Shown: piece by piece, positions 8,882 through 17,830 of the stretch
Position numbering within the stretch: the first letter of the stretch is position 1
Layout: each line of letters opens with the position of its first letter
DNA from: Alphaproteobacteria bacterium
Lineage (GTDB): Bacteria; Pseudomonadota; Alphaproteobacteria; Rs-D84
NCBI GenBank assembly: GCA_017522445.1
Contig: JAFWZK010000057.1
Span: 1 to 39,992 of the forward strand
Direction of reading: 5' to 3'
Length of the DNA stretch: 39,992 bases
Made by a program: the position numbers and the translations under genes
The notes under the pieces: model-generated
Told to the model about the DNA's origin: nothing
Seen by the model: only the letters and a program-made list of their open reading frames with translations
Databases searched by the model: none

Positions 8882-8915
8882 ATTATTACAAAACAGATAC
8901 CCCGCCGACAAGGTA

Positions 8916-9284
8916 TTATTTACTTTCGGCAGCAATAAATCGTTTCGCTGTGTCAACCAATTTTACGAAATTTGCATCACCTGCGTATGCCATTTCGGCC
9001 AAAACCTTGCGGTCCAGGGCAATGCCGGCCTTTTTCAGGCCATTCATAAACTGGCTGTAAGTCATACCATTTGCACGTACCGCAGCATTAATGCGAACAA
9101 TCCACAAACCACGAAATTCACGTTTTTTAACGCGTCTGTCACGGTATGCGTACTGACCCGCTTTTTCTGTCTTTTCACGGGCGGCACGATATGTTGAATG
9201 ATGACGGCCCAGGTAACCCTTGGCACGTGCCAATATTTTATTATGTTTTTGTTTTACGGTTGTTCCGCGTTTAACTCTTGCCAT
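8916..9284 (-). CDS. rplT: 50S ribosomal protein L20
   Basis: Early-assembly protein of the large subunit that binds 23S rRNA and, in many bacteria, represses its own operon. At 122 residues it has normal length. The N-terminus [24 protein letters not shown] and the core [19 protein letters not shown] are classical. It follows rpmI by 14 bases on the same strand. infC, usually first in this operon, is not in front of rpmI here. Confidence 0.97.
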   Translation of the reverse strand: MARVKRGTTVKQKHNKILARAKGYLGRHHSTYRAAREKTEKAGQYAYRDRRVKKREFRGLWIVRINAAVRANGMTYSQFMNGLKKAGIALDRKVLAEMAYAGDANFVKLVDTAKRFIAAESK

Positions 9285-9298
9285 GACTTGTTACCCCC

Positions 9299-9502
9299 TT
9301 ATTTCAAACCGTATGGTGCCAAGATTTTCGCCTGACCCATCATGTTTTCGTTCAGATACTGTGGTTTTGCACCCGCTTTGTTCGCACGTGCAGACTTTTT
9401 ACGCAACAGTTTCTTGTGAGAGTTACGTGCAACACGGATTTTACCGGTCGCAGTCATAGAAGCGCGCTTTTTCAAGTACGACTTTGTCTTTAATTTTGGC
9501 AT
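9299..9502 (-). CDS. rpmI: 50S ribosomal protein L35
   Basis: 67-residue large-subunit protein. I start it at MPKLKTKSYLKKRASMTATGK (ATG at 9502), because this is the universal L35 N-terminus and AAAAGGATATAA gives a ribosome site directly upstream. The frame stays open upstream to 9697, but that extension is not L35-like. Highly basic, as expected. First gene of the rpmI-rplT unit. Confidence 0.96.
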   Translation of the reverse strand: MPKLKTKSYLKKRASMTATGKIRVARNSHKKLLRKKSARANKAGAKPQYLNENMMGQAKILAPYGLK

Positions 9503-9539
9503 TTTATATCCTTTTGTTTTTTTATAAACACTTGGCCTG

Positions 9540-9556
9540 GTGGCAATGCCTGCCAC
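9540..9556 (-). promoter_or_regulatory. Hairpin in the rpmI leader
   Basis: A perfect 6-pair stem GTGGCA/TGCCAC with a 5-base loop sits in the 140-base gap upstream of rpmI, 38 bases before its start. It is not followed by a T-run on the minus strand, so it is not a terminator. L20 commonly binds its own mRNA leader, and this could be part of such a site; that is inference from gene order. Confidence 0.3.
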
Positions 9557-9605
9557 TTTGACCACAGTGTATTTTGGCATAAATAAATCAAAAATCAAGT
9601 TTTTA

Positions 9606-9634
9606 TTGAATATCTGTATTTTACGGGGTAAAGT
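9606..9634 (+). promoter_or_regulatory. Probable promoter of the mreC-mreD-mrdA-rodA unit
   Basis: TTGAAT (9606-9611) and TAAAGT (9629-9634) have 17-base spacing. The expected start of transcription would fall at about 9641-9643, on or next to the mreC ATG. There is no clear ribosome site before mreC, so the message may be leaderless. Confidence 0.4.
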
Positions 9635-9642
9635 ATCCCAAA

Positions 9643-10467
9643 ATGAATAAAAATAAATTGTCATCAAAATTATATCCACTGGTAAAAACAGTCGCAACGG
9701 CGGCGGTGTTGCCTGTGCTGTTCATTTATATCATGATTGCAAAACCAGATTATAAACTGATGAACGCACTGGGACATGTGGTGGTGCCTGTCGCACAGGT
9801 GATTGGTAACATAATAACATGGCCCATTCGGGCAGTCGCCGATGCATTCGATGGTATCGTTCAGGTTTCTGTGCTGAAGGCGGAAAATCAAGAGTTACGG
9901 GCCAGACTGGATGCAGCAAATATAAATAAAAATCTGTGCGATATCGCAATTGCTGAAAATAAAAAACTGAGTCGCGAATTAGACCTGGTTTTGGCACAAC
10001 CACGTGATACAATTATCGCAGATGTTATTCATGATGACAGTGTTCTGGGACATAATACATACATAATTAACCGTGGACAAAATGACGGGGTTATGGCCGG
10101 TATGGTTGTCACAACAACCGATATGATGATGGCTGGGGTTGTAATGGATTCTGCAAATAACTTTGCACGGGTGCGGGCATTGACCGATTCTGACACAAAT
10201 ATCGCTGTTCGAGTAATCGGTTCAGATGTTTATGGTTTTATGACAGGAAATGGTTCAAAATATCCAACATTGGGATTTTTCAGTAATCCAAACTTTCAAC
10301 CGACCGCGGGTGTAAAATTGGTTTCCAGTAATATTTCTGGGGTTTTGCCCGCCGGGCTGATGGTTGGTGAAATGATAGATGAAACAGATGTAAAAATCGC
10401 AAATCCAAATGAGTTTTCCAGGGTTATGGTCCTGAAATTCGATACGCCACAGAATGAATACAGATGA
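9643..10467 (+). CDS. mreC: Rod shape-determining protein MreC
   Basis: Periplasmic scaffold of the elongasome, anchored in the inner membrane, linking PBP2/RodA to MreD and MreB. It has one membrane anchor at about residues 15-37, a coiled coil at about 75-115 (AENQELRARLDAAN, AENKKLSRELDLV), then the paired beta-barrel domain with INRGQNDGVMAGMVV and VRALTDSDTNIAVRV typical of MreC. At 274 residues it has normal length. The stop overlaps mreD by 4 bases. mreB, often just upstream, is not in this position; instead rpmI-rplT diverges. A ribosome site is not obvious. Confidence 0.93.
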   Translation: MNKNKLSSKLYPLVKTVATAAVLPVLFIYIMIAKPDYKLMNALGHVVVPVAQVIGNIITWPIRAVADAFDGIVQVSVLKAENQELRARLDAANINKNLCDIAIAENKKLSRELDLVLAQPRDTIIADVIHDDSVLGHNTYIINRGQNDGVMAGMVVTTTDMMMAGVVMDSANNFARVRALTDSDTNIAVRVIGSDVYGFMTGNGSKYPTLGFFSNPNFQPTAGVKLVSSNISGVLPAGLMVGEMIDETDVKIANPNEFSRVMVLKFDTPQNEYR

Positions 10468-10916
10468 ACGATAAAATTATTATGTTTTTACGCACAATAT
10501 TCCCGTTTCTGTTGACAATCGGGCTGTGGCGGTTAATACACCCAATCTGGAACCCTGGGGGAATATTGGCAATTATACCAATATTCTTTTGCACTTTTAT
10601 CAGACCACGTGATTACTTTTTGATTTTTTCAATTATAATGTGTTTTTGTTTGGATTACAGTTTTGAAACTGTATGCTTTTGGGTGGCAATTTACTGTTTC
10701 TTTTTTGCTGTGAACGGATTTCAAAATATTCTTGATTTAACCCGTATGGATTTTGATGGCATTGCCGCATTCATGTTTTTCCTGGGGATTACGATTTTAA
10801 TCCAGATTTTTACAAACTTTACATGGTTAAATATCGCAAACGGAATTTGGATTTTTATCCTGGTTACAGCTTGGTACAGACCATGTGTGTGGTTAATTAA
10901 AAAGGTGCAAAAATGA
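10464..10916 (+). CDS. mreD: Rod shape-determining protein MreD
   Basis: Small integral membrane protein of the elongasome. At 150 residues it has about five hydrophobic segments and almost no soluble part (for example IIPIFFCTFIRPRDYFLIFSI). MreD sequences diverge strongly, so the call rests on size, topology and its place between mreC and mrdA with 4-base overlaps at both ends. That order is the standard mre operon order. Confidence 0.85.
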   Translation: MNDKIIMFLRTIFPFLLTIGLWRLIHPIWNPGGILAIIPIFFCTFIRPRDYFLIFSIIMCFCLDYSFETVCFWVAIYCFFFAVNGFQNILDLTRMDFDGIAAFMFFLGITILIQIFTNFTWLNIANGIWIFILVTAWYRPCVWLIKKVQK

Positions 10917-12688
10917 TAGATACCGAAGTTTCACGCACCTTTGACAGACGAAGCGCACTGTTTCTGACCGCAGGGGCCGTATTAACATCGGCGTTGGTGC
11001 TGCGTATGCTGCAGATGCAATTGTTCAGCTATCAGGACTATAAAAAGAAAAGTGAAAATAACTCGTTCAGAATCCAAATGAATATGCCAGAACGTGGAAA
11101 AATTCTGTCCAGAAATAATACCCCTATTTCACACGATGTACAGGTTTACAGAATCTATATCATACCAGAAGAAACAAATGATATTGAACAACTGGTCGAT
11201 ACTGTGGCAAAAGAATTAAGATTAAGTAAAAAAAAGATTAATAAAATACATGCAAAAATAAAAAAACAATTAAAGTTTCAACCCGTACTGGTTAGCGAAA
11301 ATACAAATTGGAATACACTGGCAAAGTTGCAGGCAAAAAACCTGGCAGGGGTACATGTGGAAAACGGTTTTTCACGCGTCTATGAACTGGGGCCGGCAGG
11401 GGCACACATATTTGGCTATGTGGGTGACCCGGCAAAACCTGTGGCAAATGCACCCTTTTTAACAACCGGTATAACCGGACTGGAAAAACGGTTTAACGAT
11501 AAAATGAAGGGTACCGCAGGACAGACTGTTTTTATAACAAATGCAATGGGACGTATAACAGGTGAAGATAAATCTCAGTTCATACCACCAATCGTTGGCG
11601 ATAATGTGAAAACAACCATCAGTAAAAATATTCAACGTGTTTTATATGATGCCTTGACACAACACAGGTCTGGATGTGGGGTGGTGCTGGATATTCAAAA
11701 CGGAGATATTCTGGCCATGGTTTCAACCCCCAGTTTCGACCCAAATATATTCCGAAATGACGACGGTGAAGAATATATAGATAATCTGAACCAAGATATT
11801 GCTAAACCATTTATGAACAAGGCAATCGAAGGACAATATCCGCCCGGTTCTACATTTAAAATCGTTGTGGCGTTGGCCGCACTGGAAGCAGGTGCAATAA
11901 ACCCAAAAGAAAAAATATTCTGTCCAGGATATTGGGACTATGGCGACAGGCGTTATCACTGTTGGCAACACCAAGGACATGGTAAAGTTGACCTGGCGGG
12001 GGCATTAAAACATTCATGTGATATCTATTTCTATCAAATCGCACTGCGTATCGGTATTGACGCAATCAAAGATATGGCCGTTAGATTAGGATTTACCGAA
12101 AAATTTATGGATGATATTTTAACCCGCGAAATGGGCGGTGTTATGCCCGACAGGTACTGGAAAGAAAAAAATATAGGATACAGATGGGTGCATGGCGATA
12201 CCGTTATATCAGGTATCGGACAAGGTTTTATCCTGGCAAACTGTCTGCAGTTGGCCGTCATGACCGCACGGGCAACCTCGAACAGGCGGGTTATACCACG
12301 ATTAATCGCAGATAAAAAATGGCCTGTATTTAAATCTATGAACCTGCAACAAAAAAATATCCAGGCAGTACTGACAGGATTAGAACAGGTAACAAAAAAA
12401 GGCGGAACCGCAGCAGCCAGCGCAATAAATATAAACGGTAAAAAAATGGGCGGAAAAACAGGCACTTCACAGGTTCGTAGCATCTCGAAAAAAGAGCGTG
12501 AAAGTGGTGTTCTGACAAACGAACAATTAAAATGGCATATGCGAAACCATGGACTGTTTGTGGGATATGCACCAACCGATAAACCAAAATATGCCGTCTG
12601 TGTCGTAACAGAACACGCAGGGGGCAGCGGCCCCGCCGCAAGAACCGCCGCAAAAGTAATGAGCGAACTGTTAAAAGGAAATATATAA
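10913..12688 (+). CDS. mrdA: Penicillin-binding protein 2 (elongasome transpeptidase)
   Basis: Class B PBP that cross-links peptidoglycan during lateral growth, working with RodA. A short cytoplasmic N-terminus and one membrane anchor (about residues 17-37) precede a dimerisation/pedestal domain, then the transpeptidase. The active-site motifs are visible: SxxK as S313-T-F-K316 in PPGSTFK, the SxD/N motif as SCD in KHSCDIYFYQ, and K515-T-G-T in GGKTGTSQV. The YHCWQHQGHG stretch is typical of PBP2 and not of PBP3. At 591 residues it has normal length. It overlaps mreD by 4 bases and precedes rodA by 4. Confidence 0.95.
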   Translation: MIDTEVSRTFDRRSALFLTAGAVLTSALVLRMLQMQLFSYQDYKKKSENNSFRIQMNMPERGKILSRNNTPISHDVQVYRIYIIPEETNDIEQLVDTVAKELRLSKKKINKIHAKIKKQLKFQPVLVSENTNWNTLAKLQAKNLAGVHVENGFSRVYELGPAGAHIFGYVGDPAKPVANAPFLTTGITGLEKRFNDKMKGTAGQTVFITNAMGRITGEDKSQFIPPIVGDNVKTTISKNIQRVLYDALTQHRSGCGVVLDIQNGDILAMVSTPSFDPNIFRNDDGEEYIDNLNQDIAKPFMNKAIEGQYPPGSTFKIVVALAALEAGAINPKEKIFCPGYWDYGDRRYHCWQHQGHGKVDLAGALKHSCDIYFYQIALRIGIDAIKDMAVRLGFTEKFMDDILTREMGGVMPDRYWKEKNIGYRWVHGDTVISGIGQGFILANCLQLAVMTARATSNRRVIPRLIADKKWPVFKSMNLQQKNIQAVLTGLEQVTKKGGTAAASAININGKKMGGKTGTSQVRSISKKERESGVLTNEQLKWHMRNHGLFVGYAPTDKPKYAVCVVTEHAGGSGPAARTAAKVMSELLKGNI

Positions 12689-12692
12689 AAGT

Positions 12693-13838
12693 ATGGCAAA
12701 ACAAACACGTGTGGCAAACGCAAATATGATGACACTGTCGGAAAAACTGGGACGATTTTCCTGGGGGTTGTTTGTGCCTGTATGTATGGTTCTGACTATA
12801 TCTATTGTGGTGCTGTATTCGGCGGGGGGCGGCAGCTGGAAACCTTTTGCGTTGTCACAATTGATGAAGATTATATTGGGGCTGGGGGTATTCTTTGTTG
12901 CCGCATTTACAAATATAAAAACATGGATTAAATCCGCGTATCTGATTTATGCAATTGCACTGATTATGATTATTTTGGTGACATTTGTTGGGCATACAGG
13001 TATGGGTGCACAACGGTGGTTAAATCTGGGGTTTATTCATATTCAACCGTCTGAACTGATTAAAATTGCGCTGGTATTCGCATTGGCACGCTATTTCGCA
13101 TGGTTAAATTCGGTGGAACTGTCACAATTCAGAAATTATTTAATACCTATGATGATGCTGTTGGTGCCGTTTGGTTTAATCGTTGCACAACCCGACCTGG
13201 GAACAGCTTTGTCACTGGGGATGATTACAGTGGGGATGTTCTATATCGTTGGGGCAAATAAAAAATGGTTTATTATCGCAGCAATTCTGGGACTGATGGC
13301 AGCACCTGCAATTTGGTACGGGGGACTGCATGACTATCAAAGGGGACGAATTATTACGCTGTTTAACCCAGACAGTGATTTACAAGGGGCAGGTTATCAA
13401 ATACATCAGGCAAAAATCGCATTTGGCAGTGGCGGTATGACCGGCAAAGGGTATTTGCAAGGGTCACAATCACAACAATCGTTCCTGCCGGAAAAACAGA
13501 CGGACTTTATTTTCACCATGCTGGGGGAAGAGTTCGGATTTATCGGGGCTTTTGCTTTGCTGATGATTTATACATGGATTGTGGTGTTGCTGTTCTGGAC
13601 TGCAAAAAAATGCAGAAACAGATTTGGGCAACTGATGTGTTTTGGTTTTATGTTGAACTTTTTTGTTTATTACTTTATAAATATCTCGATGGTTTTGGGT
13701 TTACTGCCGACGGTGGGGGTGCCGTTGCCGCTGATGTCGTTCGGTGGCAGCAGTTTATTATCACTGATGTTCGGGTTCGGTTTATGCCAAAATGCATATA
13801 TTCACAAAGACCAACAATTATCTGCAAAAGGGAGTTAA
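12693..13838 (+). CDS. rodA: Peptidoglycan glycosyltransferase RodA (SEDS family)
   Basis: Polymerises lipid II into glycan strands during elongation, paired with PBP2 from the adjacent mrdA. A polytopic membrane protein of 381 residues with about ten segments. The SEDS signatures are clear: HTGMGAQRWLNLGFIHIQPSELIK in the middle, QPDLGTALSL, the FLPEKQTDFIFTMLGEEFGF loop, and GVPLPLMSFGGSSLL near the end. The position directly after mrdA favours RodA over FtsW. It ends 4 bases before the topA start. Confidence 0.95.
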   Translation: MAKQTRVANANMMTLSEKLGRFSWGLFVPVCMVLTISIVVLYSAGGGSWKPFALSQLMKIILGLGVFFVAAFTNIKTWIKSAYLIYAIALIMIILVTFVGHTGMGAQRWLNLGFIHIQPSELIKIALVFALARYFAWLNSVELSQFRNYLIPMMMLLVPFGLIVAQPDLGTALSLGMITVGMFYIVGANKKWFIIAAILGLMAAPAIWYGGLHDYQRGRIITLFNPDSDLQGAGYQIHQAKIAFGSGGMTGKGYLQGSQSQQSFLPEKQTDFIFTMLGEEFGFIGAFALLMIYTWIVVLLFWTAKKCRNRFGQLMCFGFMLNFFVYYFINISMVLGLLPTVGVPLPLMSFGGSSLLSLMFGFGLCQNAYIHKDQQLSAKGS

Positions 13839-13842
13839 GGAT

Positions 13843-16077
13843 ATGAATTTACTGATTGTGGAATCTCCGTCAAAGGCAAAAACTATTGAAAAATACCTGG
13901 GGGCCGGGTGGCGGGTGGTTGCATCTGTTGGTCATGTGCGGGACCTGGTGCCAGAAAACGGCAGTGTCGATACAGAAAATAAATTCAAAATGAAATGGCA
14001 TATCATGCCAGGAAAAGAAAAACAAATTAAACTGATTACAGATGAACTGAAAAAAGCAGATGCTGTTTATCTGGCAAGCGACCCTGACCGCGAGGGAGAG
14101 GCAATCGCATGGCATTTGCTGGATATTCTGAAGGCAAAAAAATTACTGAAAGATAAAAAAGTCTATCGCGTCGCATTTCATGAAATTACAAAAAAAGCCG
14201 TCCAGGCCGCAATCGAAAATCCACGCGAAATCGATAAAAACCTGGTGGATGCATATTTGGTGCGGCGGGCATTGGACTATTTAATCGGTTTTGGTATTTC
14301 TCCGTTGTTGTGGCGGAGAAACCTGGGAAAATCAGCAGGACGGGTTCAGTCAGTGGCGGTTAAACTGGTGGTGGACCGGGAAAAAGAAATCGAATCTTTT
14401 AATCCACAAGAATATTGGTCGCTGGAATCGCTGTGTACGGCAGAAAACGCCCAGTTCAAGGCAAACCTGAATATGTTTGATGGACAAAAACAAGATAAAA
14501 TGTCTATTCAATGCCGTGAACAAATTGATAATATTTTGGCAAAAATCGGTACACCAGAATTAAACGCAACAGTCGTAAATATAGACAAGAAAAAAACATC
14601 CAGAAAACCCGCCGCCCCTTTTACAACATCAACCCTGCAACAAGAGGCCGCACGTAAACTGTATTTTTCTTCTAAACGTACAATGGGTGCCGCACAAAAA
14701 CTGTATGAACAAGGGTTAATCACATATATGCGTACAGACGCAACAAACCTGAACGCAGATGCAGTTAATGAAATCAGAAACCTTATCGTACGGGAATATG
14801 GTAATGATTTCCTGCCAAAGTCCACAAATGTTTATGCAACAAAATCAAAAAATGCACAAGAGGCACACGAAGCAATTCGCCCCACACACTTTGATGCACC
14901 CGCAAAAAATCTATCCGGGGACGAAGCAAAACTGTACGATTTAATCTGGAAACGTACAATCGCATGCCAAATGAAAAATGCAGAATTTGATTCGGTCACA
15001 GCAGATATAGAAACAGATAATCATGTCGCGGTTTTTCACGCCGTCGGTTCAACACGTACGTTTGACGGATTTATGCGGGTCTATACCGAAGATAAAGATG
15101 ATGAAGAAGATAAAAAAGATACAAAATTACCACCAATGAATGTCGATGATGTAATTAAAATTACTGAACTGATACCCGAACAACACTTTACTCAGCCGCC
15201 TGCAAGATATACAGAAGCGTCACTGGTGAAAAAACTGGAAGAATTGGGTATCGGACGGCCTTCTACATACGCAACAATTATGTCAACTATTGTTGACAGG
15301 GAATATGTAGAACAAGATAAACAAAGACGGTTTCACCCAACAAATGGCGGATGGATTATCGCATCGTATCTGAATAAATATTTTACAGATTTGGTCGATG
15401 TAAACTTTACCGCAAAAACAGAAGATACATTGGACGATGTGTCAAATGGTAAACAAGATAAATTAACCGCACTGGAAAATTTCTGGGGACCAACAAATAA
15501 AATGATTGATGGTGCACGTGGTATAAAAACGTCTGATATAATTGATGAAATAAATGACTTTATGCACAAACACCTGTTCGCAGATGATAATGATAAATGC
15601 CCAGATTGTGGTGCAAAACTGGGGATTAAGTTGTCTAAGTTTGGACCGTTTATCGGATGTGAAAACTATCCAAACTGTAAATATACAAAGCAACTGGGTA
15701 AAATTGATGCCGCCGCACAGGCGGATGCAACACCCCAGGTAAAATCTGATGCAGTCGAACTGGGGGACGGAATCGAATTCCGCGTGGGAAAGTTTGGGCC
15801 ATATGTCACAGATGGTGCAAAAAATGTCGCTGCAAAACAATATACCGCAGAAACAATAACACTGGAAATCGCACGTGAATTGCTGGCAAACGCAGGCAAA
15901 AAAGCAGAACCAATCAAAATCGGTGAAAATCCACAAACAAAAAAGATGATTTTCTTTTACCCAACTGGAAAATTCGGGGCATATATTTCTTCGAACCGGG
16001 TCAATGTTTCTGTTAAAAGTCAACCCGATTTAGAAACCGCAATTAAACTGATAAATAACAAGGCACAGAAAAAATAA
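13843..16077 (+). CDS. topA: DNA topoisomerase I
   Basis: Relaxes negative supercoils by transient single-strand breakage. I start it at MNLLIVESPSKAKTIEKYLG (13843, 744 residues), with AAGGAT directly upstream; a frame start at 13792 would run deep into rodA. The Toprim domain shows SDPDREGEAIAWHL, and the active-site Tyr is Y295 in ITYMRTDATNL. The C-terminus has a single four-Cys zinc finger (C586, C589, C606, C612), then two repeats of the GKFGPYV/GKFGAYI type. That is fewer zinc fingers than in E. coli but common in alphaproteobacteria. Its stop shares a base with the dnaG start. Confidence 0.96.
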   Translation: MNLLIVESPSKAKTIEKYLGAGWRVVASVGHVRDLVPENGSVDTENKFKMKWHIMPGKEKQIKLITDELKKADAVYLASDPDREGEAIAWHLLDILKAKKLLKDKKVYRVAFHEITKKAVQAAIENPREIDKNLVDAYLVRRALDYLIGFGISPLLWRRNLGKSAGRVQSVAVKLVVDREKEIESFNPQEYWSLESLCTAENAQFKANLNMFDGQKQDKMSIQCREQIDNILAKIGTPELNATVVNIDKKKTSRKPAAPFTTSTLQQEAARKLYFSSKRTMGAAQKLYEQGLITYMRTDATNLNADAVNEIRNLIVREYGNDFLPKSTNVYATKSKNAQEAHEAIRPTHFDAPAKNLSGDEAKLYDLIWKRTIACQMKNAEFDSVTADIETDNHVAVFHAVGSTRTFDGFMRVYTEDKDDEEDKKDTKLPPMNVDDVIKITELIPEQHFTQPPARYTEASLVKKLEELGIGRPSTYATIMSTIVDREYVEQDKQRRFHPTNGGWIIASYLNKYFTDLVDVNFTAKTEDTLDDVSNGKQDKLTALENFWGPTNKMIDGARGIKTSDIIDEINDFMHKHLFADDNDKCPDCGAKLGIKLSKFGPFIGCENYPNCKYTKQLGKIDAAAQADATPQVKSDAVELGDGIEFRVGKFGPYVTDGAKNVAAKQYTAETITLEIARELLANAGKKAEPIKIGENPQTKKMIFFYPTGKFGAYISSNRVNVSVKSQPDLETAIKLINNKAQKK

Positions 16078-17699
16078 TGGCACCAAACAGAACCAATTTT
16101 TCCAACTTTACAGACGAACTGCGGGCACGATTGTCAATCGTAGATGTGGTGGGGAAACGGGTGCCACTGACAAAAAAAGGTGACAGATATTGGGGGTGCT
16201 GTCCGTTCCATAATGAAAAAACCCCCAGTTTTACCGTGGTAGAAGATAAAGGTTTTTATAAATGCTTTGGCTGTGGCGAAGGCGGCGATATTATTTCGTT
16301 CACAATGAAAATTAATAATATGGATTTCAAGGCCGCTATTGAAGAACTGGCCAATATGGCAGGGATGAAATTGCCGGACTTTAAACCACGCGACCCAAAT
16401 ATCGTTAAACATGAAGAAGAACTGTTTAATATATGTGATGCCGCTGCAAATACATTTCATGAAAAATTATTTACACCAGATGGTGCAGCCGCACTGGAAT
16501 ATTTGCGTAAACGCGGATTTACAGATGATATGATTAAAAAGTATCGTATCGGTTATGCACCAAAAAATAATATCATCGCAAATAAATTCGCAGGGTCAAA
16601 ATATCTGGTCGATGCAGGACTGTGTCGGCGGGGGGATTTTGGATTGTATGACTTCTTTCGTGACAGATTGATGTTCCCGCTGTTTAACGCAAATGGTAAA
16701 ATTGTGGCTTTTTCGGGACGGTCGCTGGATGGCTCGGAACCAAAATACAAAAATACAACCGATACAGATGTTTTTCATAAAAGACGGACTGTGTTTGGAT
16801 TGAACTTTGCACGCGATGCAATTCATCGTGCAAACCGCAGTATCGTTGTCGAAGGACAAATTGATGCAATCAAAATGCAAACAAATGGATTCGGTGAAAC
16901 AGTTGCACCATTGGGAACAGCACTGACCGATGAACATATCGCAATACTGTGTAAACTGAACAGAAATATCACATTCTGTTTTGATGGTGATGGGGCCGGA
17001 CAAAAGGCCGCCGCACGGGCGTGCAGTATTATGATGCCATTCCTGCGGGATATATCTGATGTCAGGTTCGCATTCGTTTCAGGTGGAAAAGACCCAGATG
17101 AAATACTGGAAAAAAATGGCGTGGATGCCATGAAAAAAATAATCGATAACGCGGTGCCACTGGTCGATTTTCTGTGGGAATTGGCAAATAAAAACTTTGT
17201 TGTCGCAACACCTGGGGGAAAATTGCAGGCGGAAAAATTCTTGGATGCAGAACTGGATAAAATCGCAGACCCAGAATTAAAAAAATTCTTTAAACAGGAA
17301 TATGACAAAAGAAAATTTCAATCCTGGCAAAGCTGGAAAAAAAACAAGGAAGTGGTAAAAGTAAAACTGCCCGATATCGATGCGATTACAAAAAATACAC
17401 TGATTTATATCGTGAATAATTTTCCAGAACTGGCCGAAAAATATCTGGATTTTTTGGGGTCGCTGGGGATTGATTTTGATGGCGATGCGTCTGGATTAAA
17501 TATGGATTTGGCGGCGGCAGAAAAGTTTATTGTGTCACTGAAATTGCACAGGTATTTGGATAAGTTAAATTCACAAAAACGCGAACTGACCAACCAATGG
17601 CTGGAAACCGGTGATAATTCAGTTCGTGATGAAATAAATAATTTAGACGCTGAAATTGAAAAGTATACCGAAAAGCTGGAAGTGTTATTGACAATTTAA
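16077..17699 (+). CDS. dnaG: DNA primase
   Basis: Makes RNA primers for replication. The N-terminal CHC2 zinc domain has ligands C42, H45, C63 and C66 (CCPFHNEKTPSF...KCFGCGEGGD). The RNA polymerase core with Toprim motifs follows: IVVEGQIDAIKMQ and CFDGDGAGQKAAARA. The C-terminal helicase-interaction region is short and divergent, total 540 residues. It starts on the last base of topA, so the two are cotranscribed. rpoD, which often follows dnaG, is absent; a palindromic element sits immediately downstream. Confidence 0.95.
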   Translation: MAPNRTNFSNFTDELRARLSIVDVVGKRVPLTKKGDRYWGCCPFHNEKTPSFTVVEDKGFYKCFGCGEGGDIISFTMKINNMDFKAAIEELANMAGMKLPDFKPRDPNIVKHEEELFNICDAAANTFHEKLFTPDGAAALEYLRKRGFTDDMIKKYRIGYAPKNNIIANKFAGSKYLVDAGLCRRGDFGLYDFFRDRLMFPLFNANGKIVAFSGRSLDGSEPKYKNTTDTDVFHKRRTVFGLNFARDAIHRANRSIVVEGQIDAIKMQTNGFGETVAPLGTALTDEHIAILCKLNRNITFCFDGDGAGQKAAARACSIMMPFLRDISDVRFAFVSGGKDPDEILEKNGVDAMKKIIDNAVPLVDFLWELANKNFVVATPGGKLQAEKFLDAELDKIADPELKKFFKQEYDKRKFQSWQSWKKNKEVVKVKLPDIDAITKNTLIYIVNNFPELAEKYLDFLGSLGIDFDGDASGLNMDLAAAEKFIVSLKLHRYLDKLNSQKRELTNQWLETGDNSVRDEINNLDAEIEKYTEKLEVLLTI

Positions 17700-17701
17700 A
17701 T

Positions 17702-17750
17702 AATTTTTCCCGGCCTTTTTGAACATTTTTATTAAAAAAGCCGGGAAATT
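17702..17750. repeat. 37-nt palindromic element, copy 1 (after dnaG)
   Basis: Core 17709-17745. Arms CCCGGC and GCCGGG are followed inward by CTTTTT and AAAAAA, one mismatch in the stem, with a 13-base AT-rich loop; flanking T and A runs lengthen the hairpin. It matches copy 2 (19177-19213) at 35 of 37 positions and copy 3 (19613-19649) at 34 of 37, counted by eye. It can act as a terminator for dnaG, but the loop sequence is conserved as well as the arms, which a plain terminator does not require. Confidence 0.85.
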
Positions 17751-17791
17751 GTATTATTTTTTTATTAAACTTTACCTGGCAAATATATTAC

Positions 17792-17823
17792 AAAAAAACA
17801 CCGGCATTTGCCGGCTTTTTTTT
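17792..17823. terminator. Bidirectional terminator between dnaG and ychF
   Basis: The stem CCGGCA/TGCCGG with a 2-base loop is flanked by an A-run on the left and eight T on the right, so it can serve both strands. It ends 8 bases from the ychF stop codon. It is similar in sequence to the tRNA-Thr terminator at 5521. Confidence 0.85.
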
Positions 17824-17830
17824 AACATTT

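Noticed and set aside
8838-8915. PheM-like leader peptide before pheS
   Set aside because: No short frame with a ribosome site and clustered Phe codons was found on the minus strand in this gap.
12034-12735. 233-codon open frame antisense to mrdA
   Set aside because: Lies opposite a clear PBP2 gene with intact active-site motifs; composition is that of an antisense shadow.
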